DNA of 64,000 nt from Streptomyces sp. GS7. GTDB taxonomy: Bacteria; Actinomycetota; Actinomycetes; Streptomycetales; Streptomycetaceae. The notes below the pieces were generated by a model that searched no databases, was not told the DNA's origin, and was given only the letters and a program-made list of their open reading frames with translations. Positions 25,425 through 34,016 of the stretch are shown piece by piece (the first letter of the stretch is position 1; each line of letters starts with the position of its first letter). The stretch covers positions 4,209,501-4,273,500 of the forward strand of contig NZ_CP047146.1 in NCBI RefSeq assembly GCF_009834125.1, written 5' to 3'. The position numbers and the translations under genes are program-made.

Positions 25425-26663
25425 TCAGGGCCTCCCTTCGGTGCGTACGGTGCACAGGGCGTGGTCGACAAGGCCGGTGATGCCCCGGATCTGGCGGGTG
25501 GCGGTGCCCGGGTCCCCGGGGCGGCTGTGCACCGAGACGGTGACGGTGGCGCGCCCGTCGGGTGTGGTGGCGGGCCACACCAGGTAGCCGTATCCGTCTC
25601 CGCTGTGGCCCCAGTATCCGCCGCCGCAGGACAGCGGTGTCCATTCGAGGCCGAGCCCGTAGCGGGTGCCCGGGGGAGTGCCGTGGCCGTCCGGTTCCTC
25701 GACGGTGTGCTGCATGTCGGCGAGTTGGGCGGGCGCCAGCAACTCGCCGTGCAGCAGCGCCCGGAAGAACGTGTTGGTGTCCGCCGTCGTGCTGATCAGC
25801 GACCCGTCGGCGTCGCCGTCGAAGGGGAGGTAGGCGATCGTGGTGTCGGTCAGCGGGCCGTGCGGCGCGAACTGCTGGTAGTCGGAGGCGTGCGGGCCCG
25901 GCAGGAACGGCCGGTCGCCGGGCGCGCGGGTGTGGGTGAGCCGGAGCGGGCGCAGGATTCTGCCGCGGACCTCGTCCTCCCAGGAGCGACCGGTGACCGC
26001 CTTGATCACCATGCCGGCGAGGACGTAGTTGGTGTTGGAGTACTGCCAGCGCGCACCGGGCTCGAAGGCCGGCGGATGCTTCATGGCGAGCGCGACGCGC
26101 TGTGCGGAGGTGTGGGCCGTCCAGCGGTTCCGGCGGTACTCGGCGGCAGTGGGGTGCGGTGCGACCTCGCCGATGTAGTCGGGCAGTCCGCTGGTGTGCT
26201 GGAGGAGCCGGCGCAGGGTGATGCGGCGCCCGTCGTTGCCGTGCCCGCGGACCACGCCCGGCAGCCACCTGTCCACCGTGTCGTCGAGCGACAGCCGTCC
26301 CTCGCCCGCGAGTTGGAGCAGCACGGTCGCCACGAAGGTCTTGGTGGTGCTGCCGATCCGGACATAGCCGTTCCGGGGCACCGGGCGCCCGGTGCCGAGA
26401 TCGCCGGTTCCGCTGCGGGCGGTGCGTACCCCGCGGGGGGTTTCCAGCCGGACGGAGACGCCGGTGACCCCGGCGCGGTGCAGCGCGTCGGCGTCCCGCT
26501 GGAGCCCGGCGGGCCGAAGGGCCGGCGTTGCCGCCTCCGGCCGTGCGGGGAAGAGCGCCGACAGCAGCGCGGCGGTGACGAGGACCACGGACGTGCGGCG
26601 GGCGATGCGCCACCGGGTGAGCGGCCGGCCCACGGCGGAGAATGTCGGCTTGGCTGTCGGCAT
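25425..26663 (-). CDS. Exported serine hydrolase, beta-lactamase / DD-carboxypeptidase fold
   Basis: 412 residues from ATG 26663. A basic N-terminus and hydrophobic stretch (TSVVLVTAALLSALFPAR) followed by PEAATP form a signal peptide. Class C beta-lactamase-type motifs are complete: IGSTTKTF (Ser-x-x-Lys), QYSNTNYVL (Tyr-Ser-Asn) and GHSGDGYGY (His-x-Gly). The family includes D-alanyl-D-alanine carboxypeptidases, esterases and beta-lactamases; Streptomyces have many. Further sequence upstream of the start is unlike the family and is not included. Confidence 0.9.
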   Translation of the reverse strand: MPTAKPTFSAVGRPLTRWRIARRTSVVLVTAALLSALFPARPEAATPALRPAGLQRDADALHRAGVTGVSVRLETPRGVRTARSGTGDLGTGRPVPRNGYVRIGSTTKTFVATVLLQLAGEGRLSLDDTVDRWLPGVVRGHGNDGRRITLRRLLQHTSGLPDYIGEVAPHPTAAEYRRNRWTAHTSAQRVALAMKHPPAFEPGARWQYSNTNYVLAGMVIKAVTGRSWEDEVRGRILRPLRLTHTRAPGDRPFLPGPHASDYQQFAPHGPLTDTTIAYLPFDGDADGSLISTTADTNTFFRALLHGELLAPAQLADMQHTVEEPDGHGTPPGTRYGLGLEWTPLSCGGGYWGHSGDGYGYLVWPATTPDGRATVTVSVHSRPGDPGTATRQIRGITGLVDHALCTVRTEGRP

Positions 26664-27021
26664 GGCACAACCGTAGGAAGGGGCGGGCCGGTTGGGCCAT
26701 GCTGCCAGCCGGAGGGCCGGGGGTCGGGTTGTCCCCCGCCGTGGCGCGGCGGCCGCCACGCAGGTGCTCCGGTCCTGCCGCACCTGCCGGGCCGTCCGGA
26801 GGAGGTCCCATACGGCGGTCAGTCCGTCCTCCTCGTCGGCGCCGGGCCGAGCGGCGGGCCCGTACCGGTCGAAGTCCGGCACCCCGGGAGGGAACGCACC
26901 TCGCGTTTTCACACTCTTCTCCTGTGACACGACCGGGATCCGCCCCGGCGCAACCCGCGAAGGGGCGCTTCGGGTCCGGGAGTCGTGCAGACCGCATCAT
27001 CGACCAAACGGGAGGACAGCG
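26664..27021. other. Divergent intergenic region
   Basis: No gene is supported. It lies between the divergently transcribed serine hydrolase and the small secreted protein and must hold both promoters. The right part (about 26905-26940, CGTTTTCACACTCTTCTCCT) is the most AT-rich. The ribosome binding site GGAGGA of the secreted protein lies at its edge. Confidence 0.45.
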
Positions 27022-27471
27022 ATGACGCATCGCGTAACGGGACGAGTCGGAAGCCGCAGAATCGGGCGCCAGGGTGCGCGGTTCGCCGCGGTGGGCGCCA
27101 TGGGCGTGGCCGCGGCCGTGCTGGCGGTCACGCCGGCGTTCGCCAAGGGGAGCGCGACGATCAGCGCGTCGCCGAGCACCGTGAAGCTCGGCCAGAGCGT
27201 GCACGTCAAGGGGCAGGGCGACAGCGACGCGGTGCTCTACGGGAAGTTCTGCGCCCAGGACCGCGTCGGGACGCACGGTGCATGGCACACCGTCAAGTGC
27301 GGTTCCATCGTGGAGATCGGCGCCGCCGAGGCCAAGGTCGACGCGAAGATCAAGACCACCCACCGCGGCGTGCTCCAGGTGCGCGGCGTTCTCTACGGCG
27401 TCGACGGCCCGCATGGCGGTCACCCGTACGCGGACATCACCACGGACGTCCGTACGGTCCACGTACGCTGA
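27022..27471 (+). CDS. Small secreted protein (paralogue of the gene at 43.7 kb)
   Basis: 149 residues, ATG 27022 with GGAGGACAGCG. An arginine-rich start, hydrophobic core and VTPAFAKG form a Sec signal peptide with cleavage after AFA. The mature domain begins SATISASPSTVKLGQSVHVK, like an immunoglobulin-type beta domain, and has two cysteines around the segment CAQDRVGTHGAWHTVKC. The same GAWHTVKC segment and layout occur in the secreted protein at 43744-44157, so the two are paralogues. Function is unknown; an extracellular beta-sandwich adhesion or structural role is plausible. Confidence 0.85.
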   Translation: MTHRVTGRVGSRRIGRQGARFAAVGAMGVAAAVLAVTPAFAKGSATISASPSTVKLGQSVHVKGQGDSDAVLYGKFCAQDRVGTHGAWHTVKCGSIVEIGAAEAKVDAKIKTTHRGVLQVRGVLYGVDGPHGGHPYADITTDVRTVHVR

Positions 27472-27534
27472 CGCTCCATCACCCTGCCGCCGGTGCGCCC
27501 CGCTAGGCGAACGGCCGTCGGCAGAACCGAAGTC

Positions 27535-27569
27535 GGGGTGCCCATCCGGGAAACGGGGATGGGCACCCC
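27535..27569 (+). terminator. Perfect 13-bp hairpin terminator
   Basis: GGGGTGCCCATCC (27535-27547) pairs perfectly with GGATGGGCACCCC (27557-27569) around a 9-nt loop, 64 bp after the secreted-protein stop and before the acetyltransferase start. No U-tract. Confidence 0.75.
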
Positions 27570-27607
27570 ACCGCATTACGGGACCGTTCCGACCGTGGAA
27601 GGTGACG

Positions 27608-28168
27608 ATGTACGCGATATCCCTGGGGGACGACGGCGCGCAGCTGTGCCCGCTGGAGCCGTGGCAGGCCGAGGAGTTCCTGGCCCATATGGACCGTGGA
27701 CGGGAGTTCATCGGGCAGTACGTCGGGCTCCCCGACGTCGTCACCGATCCGGCGTCGAGCCGGGCGTACCTCCAGGGGTACGCGGACAAGGCCGCGGCCG
27801 ACACCGGGCGGATCTGCGGCATCCGGTGCGACGGTGAGCTGGTGGGCGCGGTCATCCTCCGGACGATGGACGTCGCACAGGGCACCGCCGAGGCGGGCTG
27901 CTGGCTGGAACCGTCGGCGGTGGGCAGGGGCCTGGTGACCCGCGCCGCGCGGGTCGTCATCGACTGGGCCGTCGAGGAGCGGGGCATCCACCGTGTGGAG
28001 TGGTGGGCCTCGGCGGCGAACGCGCCCAGCATCGCCGTGGCCCGACGGCTCGGGATGACGAGGGAAGGCGTGCTGCGGGAGAGCTTCCGGTACCGGCGCA
28101 AGCTGCACGACATGGAGATCTGGGCGGTGCTCGCGCCTGATTGGCGGGCGAACAGGCCGTCCACGTAA
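27608..28168 (+). CDS. RimJ/RimL-type GNAT acetyltransferase
   Basis: 186 residues, ATG 27608 with GGAAGGTGACG upstream. The layout matches ribosomal-protein/N-terminal acetyltransferases: CWLEPSAVGRGLVTRAARVV contains the acetyl-CoA loop (GRGLVT), followed by RVEWWASAANAPSIAVARRL and GMTREGVLRESF. It probably acetylates an N-terminal or small-molecule amine. It lies directly upstream of the IS607 element, and the hairpin between may end its transcript. Confidence 0.88.
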   Translation: MYAISLGDDGAQLCPLEPWQAEEFLAHMDRGREFIGQYVGLPDVVTDPASSRAYLQGYADKAAADTGRICGIRCDGELVGAVILRTMDVAQGTAEAGCWLEPSAVGRGLVTRAARVVIDWAVEERGIHRVEWWASAANAPSIAVARRLGMTREGVLRESFRYRRKLHDMEIWAVLAPDWRANRPST

Positions 28169-28203
28169 GGGGGACGCCGCCCGCCAGACACGTTTCGTGC
28201 GCT

Positions 28204-28222
28204 GAAGAGCGGGAGGCTCTTC
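28204..28222 (+). terminator. Hairpin at acetyltransferase end / IS607 left end
   Basis: GAAGAGC-GGGAG-GCTCTTC is a perfect 7-bp stem with a 5-nt loop followed by AATTTGATT, 35 bp after the acetyltransferase stop and 37 bp before tnpA. It looks like a rho-independent terminator but may equally belong to the left end of the IS607 element. Confidence 0.5.
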
Positions 28223-28258
28223 AATTTGATTATCCTCAGTGTCCGTAGAGTGATCTGT

Positions 28259-28882
28259 ATGGAGCTTCTCCGACTGTCAAAGGCCGCTAAACGCCTGGGT
28301 GTTCACCCTGTGACGCTTCGCCTTTGGGCTGACTCGGGGAAGATTCCTGTCACTTGGGTTGGCCGTGAGCGTCGGTTCTCCTCGGTTGACGTGGAGGCGA
28401 TGAAGGTCGCCGGCAGCCTCGAACGTGTGCGTCTGGAGGGCTTGTACGTACGGGTGTCGGGCTCATCCGGGCAGGAGTCGTCGTTGGCTGCGCAGGAGGA
28501 AGAGCTGCGGTCCACTTCGACAGGCAAGGTCGTGAAGGTGTTTCGGGATCGGTCCTCCGGTCTGCGTGAGGACCGTCCGGGGCTCAACCGGCTGTTGCAG
28601 GTGATCGCTGACGGCTCGGTGACGGTGGTGCGTGTGACGCACGAGGACCGTCTCGCCCGGTTCGGTGTCCGCTGGCTCAAGCGGCTGTTCGCGTTGTACG
28701 GCGTCGAGTTGGAGGTGCTGCACCCGAAGAGGCTCGGCGGGCGGGAAGAGCTGCTGGAGGACTTCGTTTCCCTGGTCACCACCTTCGCCGGACGCCTGTA
28801 CGGGATGCGGTCGGCCCAGAACAGGCGGCGTCTGCTGGCCGAGTCCGGCCAATACCCCACCGGCGAGGAGCGCGCCGCGTGA
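28259..28882 (+). CDS. tnpA: IS607 TnpA, serine recombinase transposase
   Basis: 207 residues from ATG 28259. An N-terminal MerR-like helix-turn-helix (LRLSKAAKRLGVHPVTLRLW) is followed by the serine recombinase domain: LYVRVSGSSGQESSLAAQ contains the nucleophilic serine and VTHEDRLARFG the DRL motif. The DNA-binding domain preceding the catalytic domain is the hallmark of IS607 transposases, which integrate through a circular intermediate. The stop overlaps the tnpB GTG start (GTGA), giving coupling. Confidence 0.93.
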   Translation: MELLRLSKAAKRLGVHPVTLRLWADSGKIPVTWVGRERRFSSVDVEAMKVAGSLERVRLEGLYVRVSGSSGQESSLAAQEEELRSTSTGKVVKVFRDRSSGLREDRPGLNRLLQVIADGSVTVVRVTHEDRLARFGVRWLKRLFALYGVELEVLHPKRLGGREELLEDFVSLVTTFAGRLYGMRSAQNRRRLLAESGQYPTGEERAA

Positions 28883-30858
28883 GTCGTAAGGTGCAGCTTG
28901 CCGAAGGCGAGACCTCCCGTACCGCCTGCGCCCGCACCCTGATCCGCGGTGGTGTTGACGAGAAGTGGGGCGAAGTCCTCACCAGGGCCGTAGTGGTGGA
29001 GCGTATCGGCTGGTGCGCTGACCTGGTGGCTGGCATGGCCGCCTCGCTGCTGGGCGAGCACTGGAACACACGCGACGTCGATGTACTGGCGGCCGGTGTG
29101 GACGTGGGTGGCAGGAAGCTTCCGTCAAATGCGTGGATGGCGCTGCGACGCCTGGGCTGGACCGTCGCCCCGAAGGGGGGCATCAAGGTCAATGACCGGA
29201 TCGTACGCATGGCCCAGGAGCAGGTCGGCCGCACCCTGCGGTCGGCGAAGTGGCGAGCCGATGTGACTGCCGCAGTGCTGGCCACATGGCCGACTGATCC
29301 GGCCAAGCGCACGGCCGGTGAGTGGGACCAGGTCCGGGCTGCGGTTGCGGGCGGTGAGCATCTGCCGTCCAGCGTCTTCAAGGGTCGCACCCGGCAGATC
29401 GCCACGTTCACCCGCAACCACGGGCGGCTTCCGGCTGACGTGTTCGAGGCTGAGGGCGTGCCGCGGGTGGCGCGGATGCTGTTGCTCGCCGCGTGCGACG
29501 GGCAGCAGGCCACGATCGAACGAACCAAGGCAGAGCCGAAGAAGGCTCTGCTGCGGCTCCAGCTTCCCACCCGGCCGGATCCGCGCTCGTACGCCGACTG
29601 GACCTGGGTCTCCTGCCCGATCCCCCTGCCGCCCACAGTTCCAGCGAACGCAGTGCTGCACCTGCCTACCGTGCGTATCGAGGGCGGAAAGGTGCGGGCC
29701 GACCTCGCCTACACCCACCCCGTTCCCAAAGCCCAGCGCACCGGGCATATGGTCGCGCTGGGTGTGGACTGGGGGTTGAACACCCTCCTGTCCGCCGGAG
29801 CCGCCCGGCTGCATCAGGACGGCCGTATCACCGTGCTCGGTTGTGGGGCCCAGTTTCGTGCCGCCGGAGTGCTGGCCAAGCAGCACCGGCTTCGTCGTCA
29901 GTCGGAGCTGCTGCAGGCGAAGGTGGATCACCTGGCCCTGCTCCTTACCGGACACGATGACGAGCAGCTGGCCGCCAAGTACCACATCCTCGTTGACGAG
30001 ATCCGGTACGTCTCCAAGCGGCGGTCGAACCTCAACGACGCGCTCGCCTGGTCTGCAGCCCGGTGGGCTGTCGACCAGGCGAGCGCGGCCGGCGCCACGG
30101 TCATCTACCTTGAGGATCTGCGGTCGATGGAAGCTAAAGGCATGGGCCGCACCCACAACACCCGCATGTCACAGACCGTGCGCGGTCAGATCACCGAGCG
30201 GATGCGGCACCTCGCCGCCGAGGTGGGTATCGCCGTGGTCGCCGTACCGCCGCGCAACACCTCCAAGCACTGCCCGCGCTGCTTGACCCCGCTCAGGCAC
30301 CGCAAGGCCCCTGACCGGCCCACCGAGTCCGGTTGGAAGTGGGCCATCTGCCCTCACCGCGAGTGCGGGTGGCAGGGCGACCGGGACCAAGGCGCCTGGC
30401 GACGCATCGCAGCCCGCGGCCTCACTCACCAGACCACGACCACGGCGAGCCGCGCCGGCGGCGCCATGGTGATCCGTTCCGTGGTCGACAACCTCGAAAC
30501 CAAGGCCGTCATCACGACGGCTCCCGACGAAAGCCGGAAGGATCGGTCAAAGACCGGACCCACCCGGCCCCACACCTCACGTCCCGCGCCCAGGCGACGC
30601 AGGGCACCCTCCCCCATCGCACCCTCGGGTTCGGCGGGCAAGCGTCCGGAGGGACACGCACCAACGGACCGGACCCGGCTGCCCCGCGCAGCCCACCGAC
30701 ACCAGGGCATGCACACGATCAGCAACACCACCACCAGCCGACACGGGCCACGAGGGGCAGCACTGGGCGCAGGATTCCACCTGCCCGCACATGCCACCCC
30801 ACCACGGTGGTTCGAACCGAACCCGGACCTTAGGTCCGACTCAGGATCGCTTAGCTGA
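28879..30858 (+). CDS. tnpB: IS607 TnpB, Cas12-like RNA-guided nuclease (large form)
   Basis: 659 residues, GTG start overlapping the tnpA stop. The RuvC-like nuclease residues are all present: Asp297 (VALGVDWGLN), Glu412 (IYLEDLRSME) and Asp501/Asp503 (QGDRDQGAW), with a zinc ribbon of Cys465, 468, 491 and 496. TnpB proteins cut DNA using an RNA transcribed from the right end of their element. This one is much longer than the roughly 400-residue classical TnpB: it has an N-terminal half unlike IS605 types and about 130 residues after the nuclease core. The tail is Arg/Pro/His-rich and low in structure, so its codons may overlap the guide RNA. Confidence 0.9.
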   Translation: MSRKVQLAEGETSRTACARTLIRGGVDEKWGEVLTRAVVVERIGWCADLVAGMAASLLGEHWNTRDVDVLAAGVDVGGRKLPSNAWMALRRLGWTVAPKGGIKVNDRIVRMAQEQVGRTLRSAKWRADVTAAVLATWPTDPAKRTAGEWDQVRAAVAGGEHLPSSVFKGRTRQIATFTRNHGRLPADVFEAEGVPRVARMLLLAACDGQQATIERTKAEPKKALLRLQLPTRPDPRSYADWTWVSCPIPLPPTVPANAVLHLPTVRIEGGKVRADLAYTHPVPKAQRTGHMVALGVDWGLNTLLSAGAARLHQDGRITVLGCGAQFRAAGVLAKQHRLRRQSELLQAKVDHLALLLTGHDDEQLAAKYHILVDEIRYVSKRRSNLNDALAWSAARWAVDQASAAGATVIYLEDLRSMEAKGMGRTHNTRMSQTVRGQITERMRHLAAEVGIAVVAVPPRNTSKHCPRCLTPLRHRKAPDRPTESGWKWAICPHRECGWQGDRDQGAWRRIAARGLTHQTTTTASRAGGAMVIRSVVDNLETKAVITTAPDESRKDRSKTGPTRPHTSRPAPRRRRAPSPIAPSGSAGKRPEGHAPTDRTRLPRAAHRHQGMHTISNTTTSRHGPRGAALGAGFHLPAHATPPRWFEPNPDLRSDSGSLS

Positions 30859-30860
30859 TT
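30700..30860 (+). ncRNA. Candidate omega-RNA (guide scaffold) at IS607 right end
   Basis: Within the last codons of tnpB are several short perfect dyads: CCACC-ACGGTGG near 30796-30810, GGTTCGAACC (30809-30818) and CGGACC-TTA-GGTCCG (30824-30838), next to the likely element end. In TnpB systems the guide RNA scaffold maps to the 3' end of tnpB and its last bases reach the right end, with flanking DNA acting as guide. Boundaries here are a guess from structure only. Confidence 0.35.
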
Positions 30861-31094
30861 AGAGACGCTTGACGCTCCACGGCCGCCTGCCGTCCGCCGG
30901 GCTGCGGGCGTGCCGCGACCGGAGCGGGCAGGCACGCGGCGTGCCGCGCCGGGAGGTCCGGCCGGCATCGATCGGCTATTGATCAGGGTTCGTGATGACT
31001 GGGTGTGCGGAATGCGTCTTGGTGCGTGCCGGGCGGGCGGCTTGACTGGGGGTCGTCGGGCGGAAGGGCCGCCCGGATCGACGGAGGGAACCTC

Positions 31095-31502
31095 ATGAAC
31101 AGCGCCGCAGCCAAGGACGTCGTCCGCCGTTACTTCGCCGCGCTGGCGGCCGGCGAGCAGGACGTGATCCGGGACTCCTGGGCGGAGGACGGCAGTTGCT
31201 GGTACGGCGGGGACCTGCCGATCTCCGGCATCTGGGAGGGACGGGACCAGGTCATCAACGGGTTCCTGGCGACCGCGTTCGCCCACCTCGACCCCGAACG
31301 GGAGGTCGGCGTGCGGGTCACCAACATCTTCGGGGAGGGGGAGCAGGTGCTGGTGGAGTGGGACTCCTGGGCGACCGGCAAGACCGGCAGGCCGTACCAG
31401 CAGAAGAACACCGGGATCTTCACCGTCCGCGACGGCAGGATCGTCACCATGCGCGAGTACGCGGACACCCAGCACTGGGAGCGGGCGCTGGTCACCGGCT
31501 GA
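31095..31502 (+). CDS. SnoaL-like / NTF2-fold protein
   Basis: 135 residues, ATG 31095 with GGAGGGAACCTC upstream. The N-terminal helix VVRRYFAALAAGEQDVIRD, ISGIWEGRDQVINGF and the C-terminal FTVRDGRIVTMREYADT are typical of the SnoaL/limonene-epoxide-hydrolase-like NTF2 fold. Members are small-molecule isomerases, cyclases or unknown binding proteins. The gene stands alone after the transposon, and no partner points to a substrate. Confidence 0.85.
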   Translation: MNSAAAKDVVRRYFAALAAGEQDVIRDSWAEDGSCWYGGDLPISGIWEGRDQVINGFLATAFAHLDPEREVGVRVTNIFGEGEQVLVEWDSWATGKTGRPYQQKNTGIFTVRDGRIVTMREYADTQHWERALVTG

Positions 31503-31692
31503 CCGCCGTGCCGGGCGGGCGGCGGGCGGGGCGGCGCGGGCCGGGTGCGCGAGCGGCCCGGGGTGCGCTCACGGCGGTGGTCATGACCGGGCCCCCGCCC
31601 CCGTGCCCGAGACGTCGACGAAGGACGGCACGGGGTGCCCTCTCGTAGGATCGCTCGGTGATCATCGAGAACTACGGGGAGAGTTGGCAGGA

Positions 31693-32409
31693 ATGAACAG
31701 GACTTGGGGGGCTCTGGCGGGGGCCGTGGCGATCGGCCTGCTCGTCGCGGGATGCGGTTCCGACGGCAGCGACGGGAAGAAGGGCGCAGGGGAGGGTGGC
31801 GGAAAGGCCGCCGCGGGTGCGTCCCTGCCGACTACGGCGAAGCTCGCCGCGGATTCGGGGGCGCGCTATCGGCAGGTCAACGTCCCGTCGCTGGACGGCA
31901 TGACGTGTGACAAGGGCGACGGGGGCTTTCAGTTCGGCAGCGACCGGGCCATGATCGTCCCGTCTGTCGACGGCCTTACGGTGACCAGGGGGGACACCGG
32001 GGACGACAAGGTCTCCTGCTTCGCGCCGCAGCGCATCGTTCTCAGCAAGGGCGCGATGCGTGTGACCGCGCCGAACCTCACCACCCGCACGAGTCTGTAC
32101 GCGAAGGTCGCGGACCCCGCCGCCGCTTTGGACAAGGTCTTCGACCGTGCCATGGGGCTGGCGAAGGGCTACGGCAGGGTGCCGGTCGGTAAGCCCGAGA
32201 GCTTCACCACGGCCGGTCTGGTGCTCAAGTGCCAGCAGAACGTGTCCGACACGATCCCCATGACCACGTGCCTCTGGGCGAACTACGGCGCGATCGGCGT
32301 GGTCGATCTCTTCCCGCCGGCCGGCCGGCACCTACCGCTCGACGAAGCGGCGGCGCAGACCTACAAGTTCGCGCGGGGCGTGCTCGCGGTGAGCGGCGCC
32401 ACCTCCTGA
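31693..32409 (+). CDS. Lipoprotein of unknown function
   Basis: 238 residues from ATG 31693. The signal peptide GALAGAVAIGLLVAGC has a clear lipobox with Cys20, followed by a Gly/Ser/Lys linker, so the protein is anchored on the outside of the membrane. The mature part has three further cysteines (MTCDKG, VSCFAPQ, VLKCQQN) and CLWAN near the end, but no recognised domain. A GGGGAGAG run precedes the start at a rather long distance. It is the first of several exported-protein genes in this stretch. Confidence 0.8.
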   Translation: MNRTWGALAGAVAIGLLVAGCGSDGSDGKKGAGEGGGKAAAGASLPTTAKLAADSGARYRQVNVPSLDGMTCDKGDGGFQFGSDRAMIVPSVDGLTVTRGDTGDDKVSCFAPQRIVLSKGAMRVTAPNLTTRTSLYAKVADPAAALDKVFDRAMGLAKGYGRVPVGKPESFTTAGLVLKCQQNVSDTIPMTTCLWANYGAIGVVDLFPPAGRHLPLDEAAAQTYKFARGVLAVSGATS

Positions 32410-32621
32410 GACGGGGAGCGGCGGGACCGCTTGCGTGGGGCGACCGCGCGAGGGTCCCGCCGCTTGATCGGGGCGCGCATCCGCCCCCGCACGAGGCCGG
32501 ATGCGCGCCCCTGGTGTACTCGGCGAACGACGGCCCGTCCGCCCGCCCGCGTCGCGAAATGTCAGCCCAATGCGTTACGGTGCGTGGTGTATTTGGCATA
32601 GCGGACAAAAAGGGGTGGGGT

Positions 32622-33518
32622 GTGCGGAAGAGCATCGGGCGGCGGGTCGGCGTCTCGCTGGCGGCCGTGGCCGTGCTGGCGGGCGTGACGAGCTGCCAGA
32701 AGGGTGCGGACAAGGCCGAGGGCGAGCAGGGTTCCGCCCGTACACCGACGCAGGCGCTCACGGCGGCCTACAAGAAGACCGCGGCGGCGAAGTCCGCGAA
32801 GGTCACGATGGCCCTGTCGATGCCGGCGTCGATGCCAGGCGGCGGCGAGACGAAGATGTCCGGTGTGATGGGCTGGGACCCGATGGCCATGGATATGACC
32901 ATGGACCAGAGTCCGCTCGGCGCGCGGGCCGAGGGCGCCGAGAAGACGCACATGATCTGGCTCGACAACGTCGTCTACATGGACATGGGCAAGCGGAGCG
33001 AGGCGCTCGACGGCAAGCGGTGGGGCAAGATCGACCTGCGGGCCGCGGCCACGCTCGCCGGTGACGACAAGCTCACGAAGCAGCTGACCGCCGGTCTGGG
33101 CGACGGGAACCAGGACCCGGCGCAGCAGCTCGCGATGGTGCTCGGCTCGCCGAACGTCAAGCACCTGGGCGCCGGTGAGGTCAACGGACAGCACGCCGAG
33201 CACTACAAGGGCACGCTCACGGCCGACGAGGCGCTCGCGTCCCTCAAGACCGCGGAGGCTCTGCCGCCCGCGGAGCGCGAGAAGCTCATCGCGAACATCA
33301 AGAAGGCGGGTGTCAAGGGCTACGACTACGACGTCTGGGTCAACGGCCAGGACTACCCGGTGAAGATGGACGTGGGCGTGTCCACGCCGCAGGGCAGGAT
33401 CGACACCACCACGACCTTCTCCGACTACGGGGCCAAGGCGGCGGTGCAGGCCCCGCCGGCCGACGACACCGTCGACCTGATGCAGGCCCTCAAGGAATTC
33501 ATGGGCCGGGGCAAGTAG
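32622..33518 (+). CDS. LppX/LolA-like lipoprotein
   Basis: 298 residues, GTG 32622 behind AGGGGTGGGGT. Signal peptide VGVSLAAVAVLAGVTSC with lipobox Cys25. The mature domain, rich in Lys, Met and Asp (AKSAKVTMALSMPASM, HMIWLDNVVYMDMGK, YDYDVWVNGQDYPVKMDVGV), follows the pattern of LppX/LolA-fold lipoproteins that cradle a lipid or hydrophobic ligand. The family assignment is from pattern only. An AT-richer patch just upstream (GTGTATTTGGCATAG) probably holds the promoter. Confidence 0.78.
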   Translation: MRKSIGRRVGVSLAAVAVLAGVTSCQKGADKAEGEQGSARTPTQALTAAYKKTAAAKSAKVTMALSMPASMPGGGETKMSGVMGWDPMAMDMTMDQSPLGARAEGAEKTHMIWLDNVVYMDMGKRSEALDGKRWGKIDLRAAATLAGDDKLTKQLTAGLGDGNQDPAQQLAMVLGSPNVKHLGAGEVNGQHAEHYKGTLTADEALASLKTAEALPPAEREKLIANIKKAGVKGYDYDVWVNGQDYPVKMDVGVSTPQGRIDTTTTFSDYGAKAAVQAPPADDTVDLMQALKEFMGRGK

Positions 33519-34016
33519 TTCGCCGTCCCCGGCGGCGCGGTCGTGCTCTGCGGAGCGCGGCCGGCCCGGCGTCCGACCGCTCCTGCGAGGGACCGGGCGG
33601 CATGGCCGATTGCCCCGGCGGCATCATCGCCAAGGGTGGTCCGTCCTCGACGTGAGGAACCGGACCGACCTGTGCACCACGGTCCGCGAGGCACCGGGCC
33701 TGCGCTGACCGGATGGGGGAGGGGCGGAGAGGCGCCCGGCAGCGCTCTCCCCTCCCGCTGTCGCACCTACGCCGGATCCCTGGTGCCCCTCTGCCCCGTC
33801 CTGTTCGTCTGGCCGGAAACCGCACCCGGCAGCGCCGCCATCCCGCCGGGGCCGGGGCCGGGGCCGGGGCCGGAGCCGGAGCCGGGGTCGGAGCCCGGCC
33901 CGGCGAGCGGGCCCGATTCGCGTAACCTCCGGTAATCTCAAGGGGTTTGGGCGATGCATCGCCGGTCGAGGATTCCCCCTGCCCCGTCCGTTCGGAACCG
34001 CTGCGGAGGTCCTCCC
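33519..34016. other. Intergenic region with hexamer repeat
   Basis: No gene supported. Apart from a GCCGGG-type tandem repeat (33846-33893) the region contains only shadow frames. TTCGCGTAACCTCCGGTAATC near 33918 is the AT-richest part and may be the lipase promoter. Confidence 0.5.
33846..33893. repeat. Hexanucleotide tandem repeat (GCCGGG/GCCGGA)
   Basis: About four GGGGCC units are followed by GCCGGAGCCGGAGCCGGG. A simple low-complexity repeat upstream of the lipase gene, prone to length change. No function is assigned. Confidence 0.8.

Larger units (their letters stand above)
28223..30860 (+). mobile_element. IS607-family transposon (tnpA + tnpB)
   Basis: A serine-recombinase tnpA overlaps a downstream tnpB, the arrangement that defines complete IS607 elements. 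IS607 elements lack terminal inverted repeats and target duplications, so the ends are approximate. The left end lies between the hairpin at 28222 and tnpA; the right end is near the tnpB stop, just after a cluster of small hairpins. Both genes look intact, so the element may be active. Confidence 0.8.

Noticed and set aside
23989..28224. A single minus-strand open frame of over 1,400 codons, resembling a giant protein
   Set aside because: The first part (27-28 kb) is the shadow of a secreted protein and an acetyltransferase on the plus strand, the middle is out of frame with the serine hydrolase, and only the last 411 codons carry a protein pattern (the FAD oxidoreductase).
30796..30838. A possible tRNA because of GGTTCGAACC
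   Set aside because: The TpsiC-arm-like palindrome is present but no acceptor, anticodon or D arm can be folded around it. It fits better as part of the IS607 end and guide RNA structure.
28259..30860. A type V CRISPR effector locus based on the Cas12-like nuclease
   Set aside because: No repeat-spacer array or adaptation genes; the tnpA-tnpB overlap identifies an IS607 transposon.
33846..33893. CRISPR-like or other functional array
   Set aside because: Only a simple hexamer repeat without spacers.
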